Assembly: GCA_018296165.2 (NCBI GenBank)
Contig: JACKQL020000072.1
Coordinates: forward strand, 182,215 to 246,214
Source of the DNA: Termitomyces sp. T153
Lineage: Eukaryota; Basidiomycota; Agaricomycetes; Agaricales; Lyophyllaceae
Direction of reading: 5' to 3'
DNA length: 64,000 nt
The first letter of the stretch is position 1, and every line of letters begins with the position of its first letter. The notes below the pieces were generated by a model. It saw only the letters and a list, made by a program, of their open reading frames with translations. It had not been told where the DNA came from and did no database searches. A program made the translations under genes and the position numbers. Positions 43,526 through 56,290 of the stretch are shown here, in pieces.

Positions 43526-46500
43526 ATGACTATACCGCAAGAACCGGTCTGTCCTCCCCTCGACGGCTCAGTAACCATCCCAGAGACCATCGATTTTCAC
43601 TGGAAGCACAATGCTGAGCTTCCTATGTTTACTTATAGCAGAGAAGGCTCGAGCGAAGTAACAGAGATTACATACCTCGAATTTGGACGCGCGTGTCATC
43701 GAGTAGCTCACCTGGTTCGACCCATTCGTGCTGGCCCTGACCGTGAGATAGTCGTGTTCATTGCATTGGCCGATACGATTGTGTACCATGCAGTGACAAT
43801 AGGCCTGATGATAGCCGGTCTAGTGGTGAGTCCTTTAACTTGTCATGTTCAGGAGAATACCAACGACGATGTCTGTTCAAAAAGCCATTTCCCATTTCTC
43901 CTCGTAACAGCCCCGCTGCAGTTGTGCATCTCCTGAAGAAAACATCGTGCCACCATTTGATCACTACCCCTGCGACGCTTCGCAGCCTCCTAGATGGTAT
44001 TCAAACCGAGCTCGCTGCGGACGTACTTGATTTTGAACTTTCAATTGAGGAGATTCCAACACTCGATCAAGTGTATCCTAGACTTGGGACTGAGACTGTC
44101 CGTGATCCTTTTGAGTGTTATCCTACACCAATTACGCGGCCTCTCTTATCGGATATGGCATTAATCCTTCACTCATCCGGTAGTACTGGATTTCCAAAGG
44201 CAATTTATCAAACTCATCTGATCCTTTCGCACTGGGCGGCTTTCCGTAAGTATGACGACGATTTTTGTTCACTGATGCTAACATTTTGACGGCAAGCTTG
44301 TTTGATTGAGTTCCGTGATCACAGACCCCAGTTGCGGATTGGGGCTATGATGCTCCCTTCGTTCCATACACTTGGCATCTATGTGCAGGTACTCTATCCT
44401 CTGTTTGGACTTATTTCCGTGGGCGTCTATCCTCTCCAAGTAACCTCAAGGGAGATGACTCCGATGATACCAACCCCAGAGAATATCCTCGAGCACACTC
44501 GACGTACAAAGTCCAATTCGATGATAACAATTCCTGCCCTCCTGCGGATATGGGCACAGTCTATCGAGTCCGTTGACCTCCTCAAAACATTGTATTTTGT
44601 CGTCTGTTGATATTTTTGACATGAGTGCGGTTTGCTGATATCATGTATTTAGGGCTACTCCGGCGGTGCCGTGGCACCTAAGTTGGGTAATTTCATGGTT
44701 TCAGCAGGTGTCAAACTTAAACCTGGTTACGGTGGCACCAAGTTTGGCTCGCCAACGTATGCCATTCCGCGTCCAGGTGACGAGGTTGATTGGGCATATA
44801 TGGAGTTTAGCAACAGAGCAAAGGTCAGATGGATGCCTCAGGGAGATGGAACGTTCGAATGTCAATCCTTGGTATGCGTTTGATTGACTTTTTGACATCG
44901 AATTCGATCTGACATAGCTTGTAGACTACGAATATGCATTCGCTTCCCATTGAAAACTTGCCTGATGTCAGGGGGTATACCACTTCCGACCTCTGGGAAC
45001 CGCATCCTACAAAGGATCACCTGTGGAAGATGTAAGTCATTTCCCTCTTCTTGCATCAAGTTAGCTGATGTTGCTCCAGCGTCAGGCGCATTGATGATGT
45101 CGTGATATCGTTATGAGTAGCCCCTAGTCGGTGTCGATCTCGCGCTATTTTCGCGCGCACCCCTACTAACCTATACATCGACAACAGCGTTATGGGTGCT
45201 ATCATTTTCGGTCGCACTCACGATCAGCCAGGAATTCTTATCGAGCCCAAGGCTCAGTATGCTATCGATATCACAGATCAGACTCAGGTCGCAGAATTAC
45301 GAAATCACCTCTGGTGGGTATAGGCTCCATCTGATCATTCTGCAGCTGACCGTCCGCGCGTTCAGGTCTGTGATAGAGGAAGCCAATAAAATCGCGCCGG
45401 CGTTTAATAGGCTATTTAAGGAGATGATTCTCGTTACTTCCAAGGATAAGCCTCTACCTCGAGCAGGAAAAGGAACCGTCATGCGTAAGATGGCTCTCAA
45501 GACTTATGACGATGAGATTGAGGGACTGTATGTCCACATTATTTTGAAATTTTGCCTTTTTTAAGTTTTCTACAGCTATGCTACTGTGGAACAAAATGCA
45601 AAAGGAGAGGACTTGGTACCTCCAATTACTTGGGAGAATAAACATGTCCGGGTTTGGCTCTTGTACCAGGCTGCCGATATCCATTCAGGTAAAACCTTTG
45701 ACATTTCCCAGGATCTTTTCGAGCAGGGCTTCGATAGGTTAGTCCTATTCAACGTCCGCTCCCAATGCATCTCATTCTCTCCCAAAGTTTGAGTGCGACA
45801 ATCCTTCGCCGCCATATCGCGGGCGCTTTACGTGCAAGCAAGGATAATTCGACCATCAAAGCCGCAGAAAATATCACCCAGAATACTGTCTACAGATACC
45901 CATCTATTGAAACACTTGCGACGTTCCTCGTGAAACTTGTGGCTGATCCCGAGGGCTTCCAAGATGGAAAAAATGCCAAGGCAGAAATTGAAGCGATGAT
46001 CGAGAAGTATAGTGCTGGTCTGGATAGCTCACACTCTGATTTCTCTGCACTCTCTGCACCAAAAAACAAAGTCATCCTACTGACAGGATCGACTGGAAAC
46101 CTTGGTTCTCAGATTCTTGCTGACCTCTTACTCGATCCTTCTGTTGAGCGTGTATATGCTCTAAATCGTGCATCCACGGGTTCGATCCTCGAACGACACA
46201 CTGAACGGTTCCAGGATAAAGGGTTGGACATCAAACTCCTGCAGTCCGACAGGCTTGCTTTTGTGGAAGGTGATGCAGCACTCTCTCGCTTCGGGTTATC
46301 AGATCAACTCTACAACGAGGTAAGTTCAATCTACAGCTGCAAAAGGCTCTCATCAAGATCTATCTCTATCACGTCAGATAAGTGACTCTGTCACTGACAT
46401 TATACACACTGCGTGGCATCTTGACTTTAACCTTTCGCTGTCATCGTTCGAGCCCAATGTTCGAGGCACTCGCAAACTCATTGACTTTGCGCGTTCTGGG

Positions 46501-47443
46501 CCACACCCTGAGTCAATTCGTTTCCTGTTCACCTCTTCTGTGGCATCAGCGCAGTCATGGGGACAGCCTGAAGTCCTGTTCCCCGAGGAAGTCCTAACGG
46601 ATGCGCTGTTGCTGTCGGAAATGGCTATGGTGAGCGTAAATATGTGTCAGAAAGGGTACGCGATGCACTCTCCCTGGACCTTAAAAGTTTCCCTCGCTAA
46701 CATCCTATTCCAGCTACTCGCGAAGAGCGGAATACAAGTTTCTTCTCTCCGTATCGGTCAGATCAGTGGAGGACTTCCCAACGGTGCCTGGGCTACGAGC
46801 GATTGGTTGCCTATCCTCGTGAAGTCAAGTTTAGCTCTTGGAGCACTTCCTAATGCCACTGGGGTACGTTGTCTTGACTTTTCTAATCGGCGTCATTCTT
46901 ATTGAGGTCGTGAATTCAGTTGATTTCCTGGTTGCCTATGCACACAGTCTCCAAAGCTATCCTCGACGTCGCGTTTTCCTCCGAAGAATTTCCCGTAGCA
47001 ATCAATCTGGTCCATCCTCGACCTCTACAATGTAGCGAAGTGATAGATGCTCTTAAGGTGGCACTGGTTGAGGATGGCTTTCCCTTACGTGTGGTTCCTT
47101 TCCAGGAGTGGTTTTCTTCGCTTGAAAAGCGTTCTAAGAACGCAAGTGATGCCGACATCCAGGCTATTGTGAGTTTTTAGCCATCGGCTCTGACTCCAAT
47201 AGCCTCATCATGCCCTTTCTATAGCCTGCTGTTAAGCTTCTTGAGTTCTTCCGCGCGATCTCTAAGGCTGACTATGCCATTGCTGAGGCCGGCCGTCACG
47301 AAGTCGAAAGTGGTGGACTAGCGAAATTCGCAACTGCCAAGGCTCAACACTTGAGCCAGACAATGAGAGAGGTGCGACCTATTGGAGCCGAAAACGTGCG
47401 TCGCTGGGTCAGTTATTGGCGTGATGTGAGATTCCTTCGCTAA
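43526..47443 (+). pseudogene. NRPS-like adenylate-forming reductase (A-T-R), with inactivating lesions
   Basis: Enzymes of this kind activate a carboxylic acid as an adenylate, load it on a phosphopantetheine arm and release it as an aldehyde. From MTIPQEPVCPPL, exons give the adenylation domain (LILHSSGSTGFPKAI, the ATP loop, about 44160; GYSGGAVAPKLG; GYGGTKFGSPTYAI; TSDLWEPHP). The carrier domain has LFEQGFDSLSA spanning an intron at about 45739-45786, with the acceptor Ser present. The reductase domain has NKVILLTGSTGNLGSQIL for NADPH, FTSSVASAQSWGQPE, YGERKYVSER (YxxxK catalytic pair) and LRIGQISGGLPNGAWATSDW, ending WVSYWRDVRFLR at 47441. About 1050-1100 residues were intended. Lesions: after RRIDD (about 45100) the HSSGEKT-type motif and following residues are missing and the frame changes before DIVMSSP, and a one-base shift occurs at about 46600. 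All other joints I checked keep frame with GT-AG introns. It could instead be a sequencing error, but two independent lesions argue for decay. Confidence 0.85.
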
Positions 47444-48000
47444 AAGGCCGGGGAATTGGACTATCCGTATATTTTTCTATAATTCGTAGATGCTGTCTGA
47501 GTTCATCGGATTTTTTTTGGGAACAGAGTTTCAGAATTGTTCGTACACCGGCTGAACTCCGGAGATCTGTTTCAACAGTGAGCACTACTCGCCCCGCATG
47601 GGTTCCCGTTAGAACTTCGAAACCAAGACGGCACCTTCGTGTCCTGTGACGTCCCAGAATAACGCTTTAACTTCGACATCGCCAGGCATTTCGTTACAGA
47701 TACCTCAGACTGTTACCTACGTGTTGAGCAACTCCCACCTGTTTCATCCACCAAATCTACCAATCAATAGGATTACGGAGAGGTAAGAGCTCATGATAGC
47801 TCTTGCCGACGAGGGACACGGCAAATCCCATTAGTACATCACGTGGAGAAAGATTACCTGCTTGTGCCTGCATGTTTCTTTCATCAACAACCTCCACGAG
47901 TATTAACCATTCTTTCCCTTCCGATAATCATCGTCGCATCGTAGGTTCAACCTACGCGTGATCAGCTGCTGTAACTCACATGTTTTTCTGAATCGACGTG
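47444..48000. promoter_or_regulatory. Intergenic, upstream of the J-protein gene
   Basis: No gene is visible. It separates the reductase stop from the J-protein start and should hold the terminator of the first and the promoter of the second, but I recognise no specific element. Confidence 0.3.
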
Positions 48001-49399
48001 ATGGCACGGTCTGAGCACGACTTTGATATACTGAATTTTTACGAGGTCCTTAAGGTGGATGAAAACACTACTTTAGACCAGATCAAAGTAAGGATGCTTG
48101 ATTTGTGAATCATAGAAAAAAATATCCAACTATCAAGTGCTGTTCAGAAAGCTTATCGTCAACGTTGTTTGGAGCATCATCCCGACAAAAACATCAATGA
48201 CCCCGATGCGGCCAGGAGGTTCGCCCGTGTTCAGGAAGCATATGAAGTACGTGGAGTTGCGACGGGACGGAGGAAATGGACCTGACCTTGTATCCCGACC
48301 CCAGACCCTTACGGACGAAGGAGTAAACTATTAGTTGAAGAATTAGCAGCTCTTGAAAGATCTCATCTTTTGCACAGAGACGAAGCATATATGATGAAAA
48401 TCGTGCTCAAAAAGAATTTGCCCCACGCTCATCTCCACCTACACAAGATGCACCACGTTCCAGCACGCCAAAGGACGATGCGATATCTCAAATGGGGTTG
48501 TTAGAGTTCCTCTTTGCTTTATTGACAGGACTATTATGCCTGGTCTTCAACTGGCTGTGGAAACCATGGTATAAATCCTTCCGTAAACGCTATGATTTCC
48601 AAACATATGTTGAGAAGGCGCATGCGAACGCAAATGTACTGGATCCAGGCATATCACTTCAAGATATTCTTGACTTCGAGACATCTATTGATGGTAAATC
48701 GTTCGACATGCGAGATGATCACAATGTTGAGGCGCGTTACTTCTGACTCTCCTCGGGTGGACTCTCACTCAGCAGCTCATTAGGGACTCTTTCGGCGCAT
48801 AGAAGATTTCTTCCTGTGTCTTACATTTGACGAGTTCAGATGGGGTTCAAGAGACCATCCGCAAGAGTTCGGGTGCGCTCACTATGTCTGGTCTTACGAA
48901 GACTGGAAGTGGGATCCTCAATTCGCTCGTGTCCTTCGAAATGTGGGTGAAGCAGAAAAGTTCTATGCTTATTGGAGTCATTTTGAGACTTTGAAATCTT
49001 TCGAATGGATTCAAGTTCGCGCTGAGCCAGGAGAAGTGAGTAATGCTAAGTGAGTCTCAATTAGTCATTTCTATAACATACCATATAAATATATGCATTC
49101 TCAGCCGAATCAAGAGAAGGAATAAAGTCGCTCAGGAGGAAGCTCGAAAGAGGTACAACCAGGCCATCCGAGTAAGAGATCTACTCGAGTAAGAGATCGA
49201 AAGAACAAATTGTTTTGTTTAGATGCTTGTTCGCGGTCTTTTTGAGCATGACCCTCGTCGCATCATCCATCTAGCTCGAGTCGCTGAAAAGGCAAGGTGG
49301 CTTGCTTCTCAAACTGCTGAGAAAAACCGTTCTGCAGGAAATCGCCCTACTGCCCATCCGAGCCGTAAGGGTCGGAGAAAGAAGAAAGCGAAGGCTTGA
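48001..49399 (+). CDS. J-domain (DnaJ/Hsp40) protein with a membrane segment
   Basis: J proteins stimulate Hsp70 ATPase activity. MARSEHDFDILNFYEVLKV starts at 48001; after an intron (about 48088-48147) the J-domain continues KAYRQRCLEHHPDKN with the HPD tripeptide intact and ends RRFARVQEAYE. A second intron (48247-48378) leads to RRSIYDENRAQKEF. A hydrophobic segment (FLFALLTGLLCLVFNWLW) follows at about 48495-48565, suggesting a membrane-tethered J protein. After an intron at about 48722-48786 comes a region like the post-J part of Jjj1-type proteins (RRIEDFFLCLTFDEFRW, FYAYWSHFETLKSFEWIQV), then after further introns NRIKRRNKVAQEEARKRYN and MLVRGLFEHDPRRII, ending in a Lys/Arg-rich tail (KGRRKKKAKA) at 49399. 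All joins keep frame, so it seems intact. No Jjj1 C-terminal zinc fingers are present. Confidence 0.8.
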
Positions 49400-51702
49400 T
49401 CACCAGTATCCAAATACTTACCCATTGAAGTCGAGTCAGATTTCTTGTACTTTACTGCCCTTCCCCGTACAATACCGGATCATTATAATATTCGTTTTGG
49501 GGTTGACATGTTACTGTCTTGATCCGCATGAAGAAGTGCTCTTGATATATCCTCCATTACGATGAGACAAGAATTTGCCTGATGAGCTTTTGTGGACATT
49601 GGAACGGGACAGACGCGTCAGTAAGTAAAGCACGCAGTCTCTCGAGAAATTAAATTGATTCTGATGGTTTATCGGATTGTGCTTGACTTCCGTTACGGCC
49701 ATCTCGAGTTGGGTCATTACGCGTGTGATCGTTAATCGACTTCACGTGCTATGGAAAACAACACCTTCAAGATAACCGCTGAGACAACTGGACTTCTTAT
49801 CCTTGACAGCGCTCCTGTTTCTGACTTGATCGACTTGTGGCGCCTTGCTGAGCTTCTCGTATATGCGTCCTGGCCCCTAAAGCCCGAAAGCGAAATCGTC
49901 ACCGAGATTTTTACTTCCGCAATCATGAGGGGAATCACAAAATTCCGGTATACGTGGTCCTGGATATAGTCCAGTCACCGATGCACTGCGGTTATCCTAG
50001 CACTGCCACGAAGCTGTGCATACTGATCTGTAACTGCTTCTATAGTGCCCCTTCTTATCAAACTATCACTAATATGCAACTGTTTTTATAGAACCTATCT
50101 CATCTCATGTCTCTTAACCATACTTGTTACTTGCTATGTTCACTTATACGTTTAGCAGCACAGACCTTCTCAACAGCGAGTTGCACGCGAAAGAATCATT
50201 AGTGTCATACCGTACAAGTACCACCTCTGGATTCCTCGGGCCTTAAATCACCACATTTGCTCCTCTGAGCTGTGGAGTTCAAAGGTATAACAGCTGCGTT
50301 GCACTGGAAGGACTCTCAATTCGAGGTGGGAGGGATAAGACGACAACGGTCTACATTGAAACATAAATATGGCGGATTTTTCAGTTCGTAAGCGCTCATA
50401 AATCTAATTCCCTGTTGGAGTGCGTATGAAAACTTAGATAGAACACGAGAATGGGGGTGGTCCAAGCAACCATATATTGTGAAGTTGCAAAATAATAGAT
50501 GGATCGTAAGGGTTGGTTTCGCTACGTTACGATTATCGTTGACCTATTCATAGGCAACGCCTACCAAATACCCCGAAAACATTTCGGCAACGCTTATCCC
50601 CTATCAAATCCGTCTTTCCAATGTATCTGAACTCGCAGTAATGTCGTTGTCGACTCAGCTATTACCTGATGACATGGCATTTTTGATTATCGTCTTGTTA
50701 TATTCGGAAACGAAGCAGCAACGGAAACACGTGCGTATTAGTATATACCCCCCTATGATCATTAAATTCATGTCTAGCCCTTCCTAGCAAGCTAGCACAG
50801 ACGCAGTGGTAGCAGGAGGGTCATAAGAACTCCTACTTATTCCAACAAATACCGGAGCTGGACTCTTCAGCTGTCAATACGTAGACCTGTATTTACTTGG
50901 TAAATCACAAAATTGTCGTTGGAAAACACTCTGTTTGATCTCAGACACGCATTTTCTCAATTCCATACAGAGAGCTTGTGAAGAAACCGGTATCCATCGC
51001 CCAATACCTTCACGTTCTCCAACCCGAAGATTGGTGGAGTCGATATAGTTCAGAGGTCTAGCGTTCAACCCCAAGGGTTACATTGAAGTTGCGTCGTCTA
51101 CACACTTTTGATGCTGGGTCCACGCCTCTTTTCCCGAACTGCTCCTCAGAACTATCATTTTGACTTGTAGCACATTTCCAGTGATAGACAGATTCCTAAA
51201 TCTAACGAACGGACATTTTGGCCTGAGACCATGAATGTCGAATGATAAGCACCAGGGGCCGACCGAGCAACCCGAATGATATCACTGGTACCGGTTCATC
51301 GATGATGCAAAGACGGTCGTGCGCTTCATCCATATCAATTTTTACTAAAAATCCATTGTGTGAGACTAGGTATACCGAGGCGGCTTATATCGATGCGAGC
51401 CATTCAATACCAAGAGTCCTTCAAAGTCTCAATAAATAGTCAAGGTCGGCGGATACATGCAAGGCGGCCCGTCGTGGCCAAATATTCATGACCTAGTTGT
51501 TTTTGACGTTTCCTTGATGGTCTCTTTGACACGAATCAGTCGATCTCCCACGCAATAAACCGTCAATATAAAGTTAACACGGCGTACGGAAGCTGTCTTT
51601 CTTATTATCAGATGAAGAGTTGTTGCGCAGGTAATTTCTAGTCATGATCATTATCTGGTTGATGCCTTGTTACTATCACCACCTTGATCGCCTTCTGAAT
51701 TA
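49400..51702. other. Gene-poor stretch; one short unrecognised frame
   Basis: A 72-codon frame at 49751-49969 (starts MENNTFKITAETTGLL, contains DLIDLWRLAELLVYASW) reads like protein but has no family I know; it may be an exon remnant. The rest (49970-51702) has only short frames on both strands (for example minus strand 50874-51074) and no RNA gene that I can see. Confidence 0.35.
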
Positions 51703-53096
51703 ATGCCAACCAATACTTATACTGAACCCAGCCCTTATGGTCCAAAAAAGCCCACGGCAGACCTCGAAATGACGCCTTGTGAACGTAGTGATCTACAACA
51801 CATTGGCGAAATCTTGCTCTCAAATCTTTGGTGCTATTCAGTCTCCATATTCCTTCACGGTAAGCCATTCACGAGTGAGTTCCACCTTATGCCGCTAATC
51901 AGTGTCGGCTTGCAAAGGTCTATTGACACCGTTGTGTGTCTCCTGTGCTTATGCACTTATGTTCGTGACTTCTACCGTTCATTGTCTTCTTCTTAGCTTC
52001 TCTGTCCAGGGTAGTAGGCAGAACTGTGACGGGCATTGTCATCCTTGGATTCATTAGTTCTACACTGTTCTGCGTCGGGCTTCTCTCTGGTCAAGTAATC
52101 GCCATACGAATCTTTGCAGCAAACCTCTCAAGACCATTAGAGCAGAGGCGTAACCAGGGCAGTGTACATTATTTTAAGATGGATGTTCTACAGCTCTGGT
52201 GTTCTCGAATTTCTGTGCGTCTGGAATACCTCCAAGTCAACTTCAATTCTTATTTATGTCAGCCAATTGTCAATGATGCCCTCATAGTGTGGCGAGCATG
52301 GAACATCGTTTTAAGAATAAGATGGGCCGCCTACCTTATCCTGTCTCTATGGATGACTGCGACAGGCAAGTTTTGGAACCACAGTCTAGCAATTTGTGAT
52401 CACATTCATATAGTCATGACAATAGTTCAGTTTGGGCTTTTTGCTGGTCTTGGACACAGAACCTCAGCGACGACTGATACCTTCAGTATTGGAATGATTT
52501 TATCGTTTGCAACAAATACACTTGCTACCCTATTCATAGGATGGACCCTATGGTGCGTTGATATTTCATTTCCATCCACTTCGATTCCTCAAGTCTGCGT
52601 TCTAGGAAGCATAAGAAGATTCTTCGACAGAACGTCCGGACAGCAAATCAGCGATCCATCAGTCTATGTAGACTTCTGTTTTTGCTTTTCGACTCGGGAG
52701 CAATATATTGTATTCTACAGGTAGGTGAATGGATAGCTGATATCAAGCAAGATCAACATAAGCTCTTAGCTGGCGACTCTCGGCCTCAATGCGGGCAACT
52801 TCCCTATTCCATCTGTCATGGACACTATGTCAAGGATATTTATTTCTGCATATGCTATTTTCTCTGTGAGATGTCTGTTGCGTGAATGTCATCGGGAGTC
52901 GCTAACCATAGCTTCTTCCATATCCTAGGCAATGTATCCGACTATTCTAACCTTATTGATCTTTGACTCTGACCTGCTGTTCGAAAATCGTGATGAGGCG
53001 ATTCAAGCGGCACAAACTCGGTTACACACATATTCATCAACTATGCCCGTCTTCACTTCGGTCCCAGATGTAGAACGGAGTATGTGTTCCAATTGA
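51703..53096 (+). CDS. Seven-helix membrane protein (Agaricomycete orphan family)
   Basis: MPTNTYTEPSPYGPKKP starts at 51703. Exons give WCYSVSIFLHG, then (after intron 51861-51917) LLTPLCVSCAYALMFV, a hydrophobic stretch GIVILGFISSTLFCVGLL, then IVNDALIVWRAWNIV (about 52265-52305), AYLILSLWMTATG, TFSIGMILSFATNTLATLFIGW, a basic loop, FDSGAIYCILQ (about 52686-52720) and MYPTILTLLIFDSD before the stop at 53094-53096. The D-x-L-I-x-W-R-x-W block and the ESG/DSG-x-I-Y-C block near the end are typical of a large family of mushroom seven-helix proteins with no known ligand. Introns are about 50-60 nt. Exons 3 and 4 are not fully certain, so intactness is likely but unproven. It is not closely similar to the membrane protein at 19.2-20.6 kb. 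Confidence 0.65.
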
Positions 53097-54264
53097 AGAC
53101 GATTGGCCTCTGAACATTTGGAAATCATCCCTCCAACTTGCATTCAAATCACATGAGCAGGAAGACTTATCATTCGAAAAATGGTAGTAATCCGGCTGAG
53201 TATCGAGAATCGTCGGTACATCACTCATTATTGTATCACTACCTCCATTTGCCCTTGTCAACCGTATCCACAATATACTTGACGCCGTGAAATATGCCCG
53301 CCGAATATTTGACAATCCGCTAACGCCAAAAGACATGAGAACAACCTCTTGATCATAATGTCCCGATTAATCGCCCAATTGGGGTGTATCAACTATTTGT
53401 CACCACAGTCGACCATGCTTGAACACTGATGTCTGTCCAGATATCTATCTAGCTTAACATATGTACTTGTTATGGAAATCTTCACTTCCTGATCACAAGT
53501 CTGAACTCCGATGGTTAGCATTCGACTGGACAACTCTCTTACCGACCATTTGACTTCGGTAAAAAAAAGGTGGCTGGCGTACTTGCGACGAAATTGGCAT
53601 GCGCGATTGTTGTAGAAGTAAGTTGCGTCTGTTTGAGTTTAAATTGGAAAAAGGCACATCGATAGGATCATACCTATAGTATGTTGAGCTACCAATTTTC
53701 ATCGAGCGATACGATCAATGAACTCATCCTCGATACCCGGTCAAGAGTCAATATTCAGGTCCCGCAGAGCAATATCGTAGACTTCCTATACCGAACCGAG
53801 ACGCAAATCCTGGCGTGGTATTAGAAGAAGAGAGATGAGATGCATCAATTCAAATCATACTTAGAAAGTGAATAGACGAATACCTCCTTCATGTTAAGAT
53901 TTGATATTCACTTCCGATATGGCCGTCAACAGATAGACTTCGTTAACTGCCTCTATCTATCTATACTCAATCTTCTTGACTACGCCAGCCACACGACGAG
54001 CTTCGAGGAGCACGAACTTGCCTCAAGTGTATGCCTAACATTTGGATACTCAGATCCATCAAGCCGCACGGTAGCATACCCTTGACCTCCACTTGGGAGG
54101 GATCAAGCACCTACATCGTGTTATTCTCGGCTGCGTTGTGCCGTGAAAATGTCAGCGGCGATCCTATAGTCGAAGGCAGAAAAGTAGTGCAAGAAAATTC
54201 GCTCCTTGTTTGGAACCTTCAACTCTGAAAAAAATCGCGTCTTCCAAAGCATCGATCGCTCAAC
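53097..54264. other. Unrecognised intergenic stretch
   Basis: Short frames only: minus strand 53037-53336 (overlaps the 3' end of the preceding gene) and 53493-53702, plus strand 53891-54085. None shows a motif I recognise. Confidence 0.3.
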
Positions 54265-54415
54265 ACCGCCAACAGCAATGAGACGATTGAGGGTACAGAG
54301 CAAACCACGCCTTTCAGGCCAAGTATCTGCACCACTGCTGAAAACCGCCAACAGCAACGAGACGGTTGAGGGTACAGCACAAACCACGCCTTCCAAGCCG
54401 AGTATCTGCACAACA
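54265..54415. repeat. 79-base tandem repeat, two copies
   Basis: Two adjacent copies (starting accgccaacagcaa at 54265 and at 54344) differ by a few substitutions. The unit is not a multiple of three and so cannot encode a peptide repeat in one frame. Confidence 0.85.
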
Positions 54416-54781
54416 GCTTCGAAACAGGGAGGTAGTATTACATCTGTGCAGGAAATCAGGAAGCCGCGATAGCGAAGGAAAAAACCTCGTTAGTTTTCAC
54501 TTCGGCATGTAGCGTTAAAAGGGAACATCAAGGAGCATCCGATGTATCGCAGGCGATCATAGAAGAAAGACACAAGATTCAAGCTTTCTTTTCAGAACGT
54601 CAATCGAGCCGGCACCAGCCGAAAACGCCCACAGCCATTGGCAAAAGCAATATAAATAATGTCTTCCTAGAAAGATTCAACCCCCAGTGAGGTGTTTATA
54701 AGCGGCCAATGTCATTCGAGGAACGATGCAGAGCATTGCAGGATTGATACATGTTTCGAGCAACCTCAAGAACAGTACAAA

Positions 54782-55174
54782 TCACCTCTTGTTGAGGGAA
54801 ACACCTGGCCATGTATTAAGACTTCTGATTCTTGATAAGCGCCGATGCTTCTGCCTAGAAGAAGTCAGAATGCATCGCTCCACCGAGAACGTATAATCGA
54901 CATTCGACGGGAGAGCAAAGCGCACGCGTTGGAGAATTCCGAAGCGCAAACCCACGGGGTCAGAGCGGACATGTCCATCGAGCGTCGTGGTTGAACAGGA
55001 ATTGTCAGCTACCATACATACCAAAACGTTCTCGGATGGAACCGAAATGATCACTCTCAGGGTTTTGATTCTCCCTTCCAGAAGATTACATAGCACGGGC
55101 AGCCACCCAAATGCCACCTTATAGAACAATCGAAGTAGTGACCATTCTGAAGAAACCATGCACAATGGGTACAT
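54782..55174 (-). other. Unrecognised 130-codon reading frame
   Basis: The frame starts MYPLCMVSSEWSLLRL at 55174 and includes TLRVIISVPSENVLVCMV and GLRFGILQRVRFALPSN, which looks more protein-like than random. I know no family for it, and no exons were found to extend it. It lies between two tandem-repeat patches and may be chance. Confidence 0.25.
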
Positions 55175-55240
55175 AGTCCGAACTTAGCACCCAAATTATT
55201 GCTGTGCTCACGGAGGAATCACATATCAGCCGGACCATTC

Positions 55241-55649
55241 ATGCTTTCAAGTCCGGAAGAGCCACATCCACAGAAAATGAGAGCCCGCGGAGTACACAAG
55301 TGACACACGTCCGAATAACAGTCCCGAAGGAGAAAGGGATAAACCGAAGACAGGCGAGAAAGACGTCTCCAGGAATCACCACCGAGCGTGACAGAGATGA
55401 TAGAGTATGTGTCGATGAGGCTGGAGGACTTGACACATCGAGACCATGTATGCTTTCAAGTCCAGAAGAGCCACATCCACAGACAATGAAAGCCCGCGGA
55501 GTGCACATGTGACACGCGTATGAATAACAGTCCCTGAAGATAAAGGGGGTAACTCGAGGACAGGCGGGAAGAACGTGTCCAGGCATCTCACCGAGCGTAA
55601 GACAGATGATTGAAAATGTCAATCGGAGGTCGGTGAGGCTGGAGGAGTG
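55241..55649. repeat. 209-base tandem duplication
   Basis: The block beginning atgctttcaagtcc at 55241 is repeated from 55450 with point changes and small indels, ending near ggctggagga in both (55434 and about 55645). Identity is roughly 80-85% by eye. Frames on both strands pass through it, but the unit length is not a multiple of three. Confidence 0.85.
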
Positions 55650-56290
55650 AGGATATGGTGCTATGCCACTTCCGCCCTATCAGTCGAACACGGACAGTTG
55701 ACAAGGACTTTCATTTGAAGTATCGCGTAGTCGTGATGTTGAGCAATAGACTGTTGTTAGAGGGGTCGGGTTTACATAGGGGTTTCATTATGTAGTACCT
55801 GATTGAAGCCGCGAAGAGTATTACATAGGAGAAAGCAGCAGGGTTACATGTTCTGGGTCAGGGTTGAATTCATTATGTAGTCCTTCGGTGCCGACGAATT
55901 GGCCCGACGATCGGCCGATCTGGACCATTAACCATGGATCTGGAGACCATTGAACATGATTTTCTAGCATGGTGATTTGTCGTAAGAGTTCAGCACAACA
56001 GCAACAGAATCAATTGATCCCGTCTTGCACCTAATTCATTCTCAGATCATGCTGCTTCCCAACAACTGCTAAACGAGGGTGAATAGCAAATGATTTTTTG
56101 GTGAAGTTGTAGCGAAAATGTATTAGTAGAGTCGGACGATTTTACATACTTAGAACCTTGAGACAAGCGATAGTCGTACGAAGTCCAAAAAAATTGAAAA
56201 AGAAATAAGGTTTGGACAGGAGGAGGGATTGATATTGAAATTTCCAAATATCCAAACTAAAGTCCAGTTGCCAGGAGTCGATCCCCCGAA
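55650..56290. other. Intergenic
   Basis: I see no gene. It includes the region downstream of the first CFEM gene. Confidence 0.3.

Noticed and set aside
20890..47443. A biosynthetic cluster made of the FAD oxidase and the adenylate-forming reductase
   Set aside because: They are more than 20 kb apart, separated by transposons, and both are damaged; no transporter, regulator or other tailoring gene links them.
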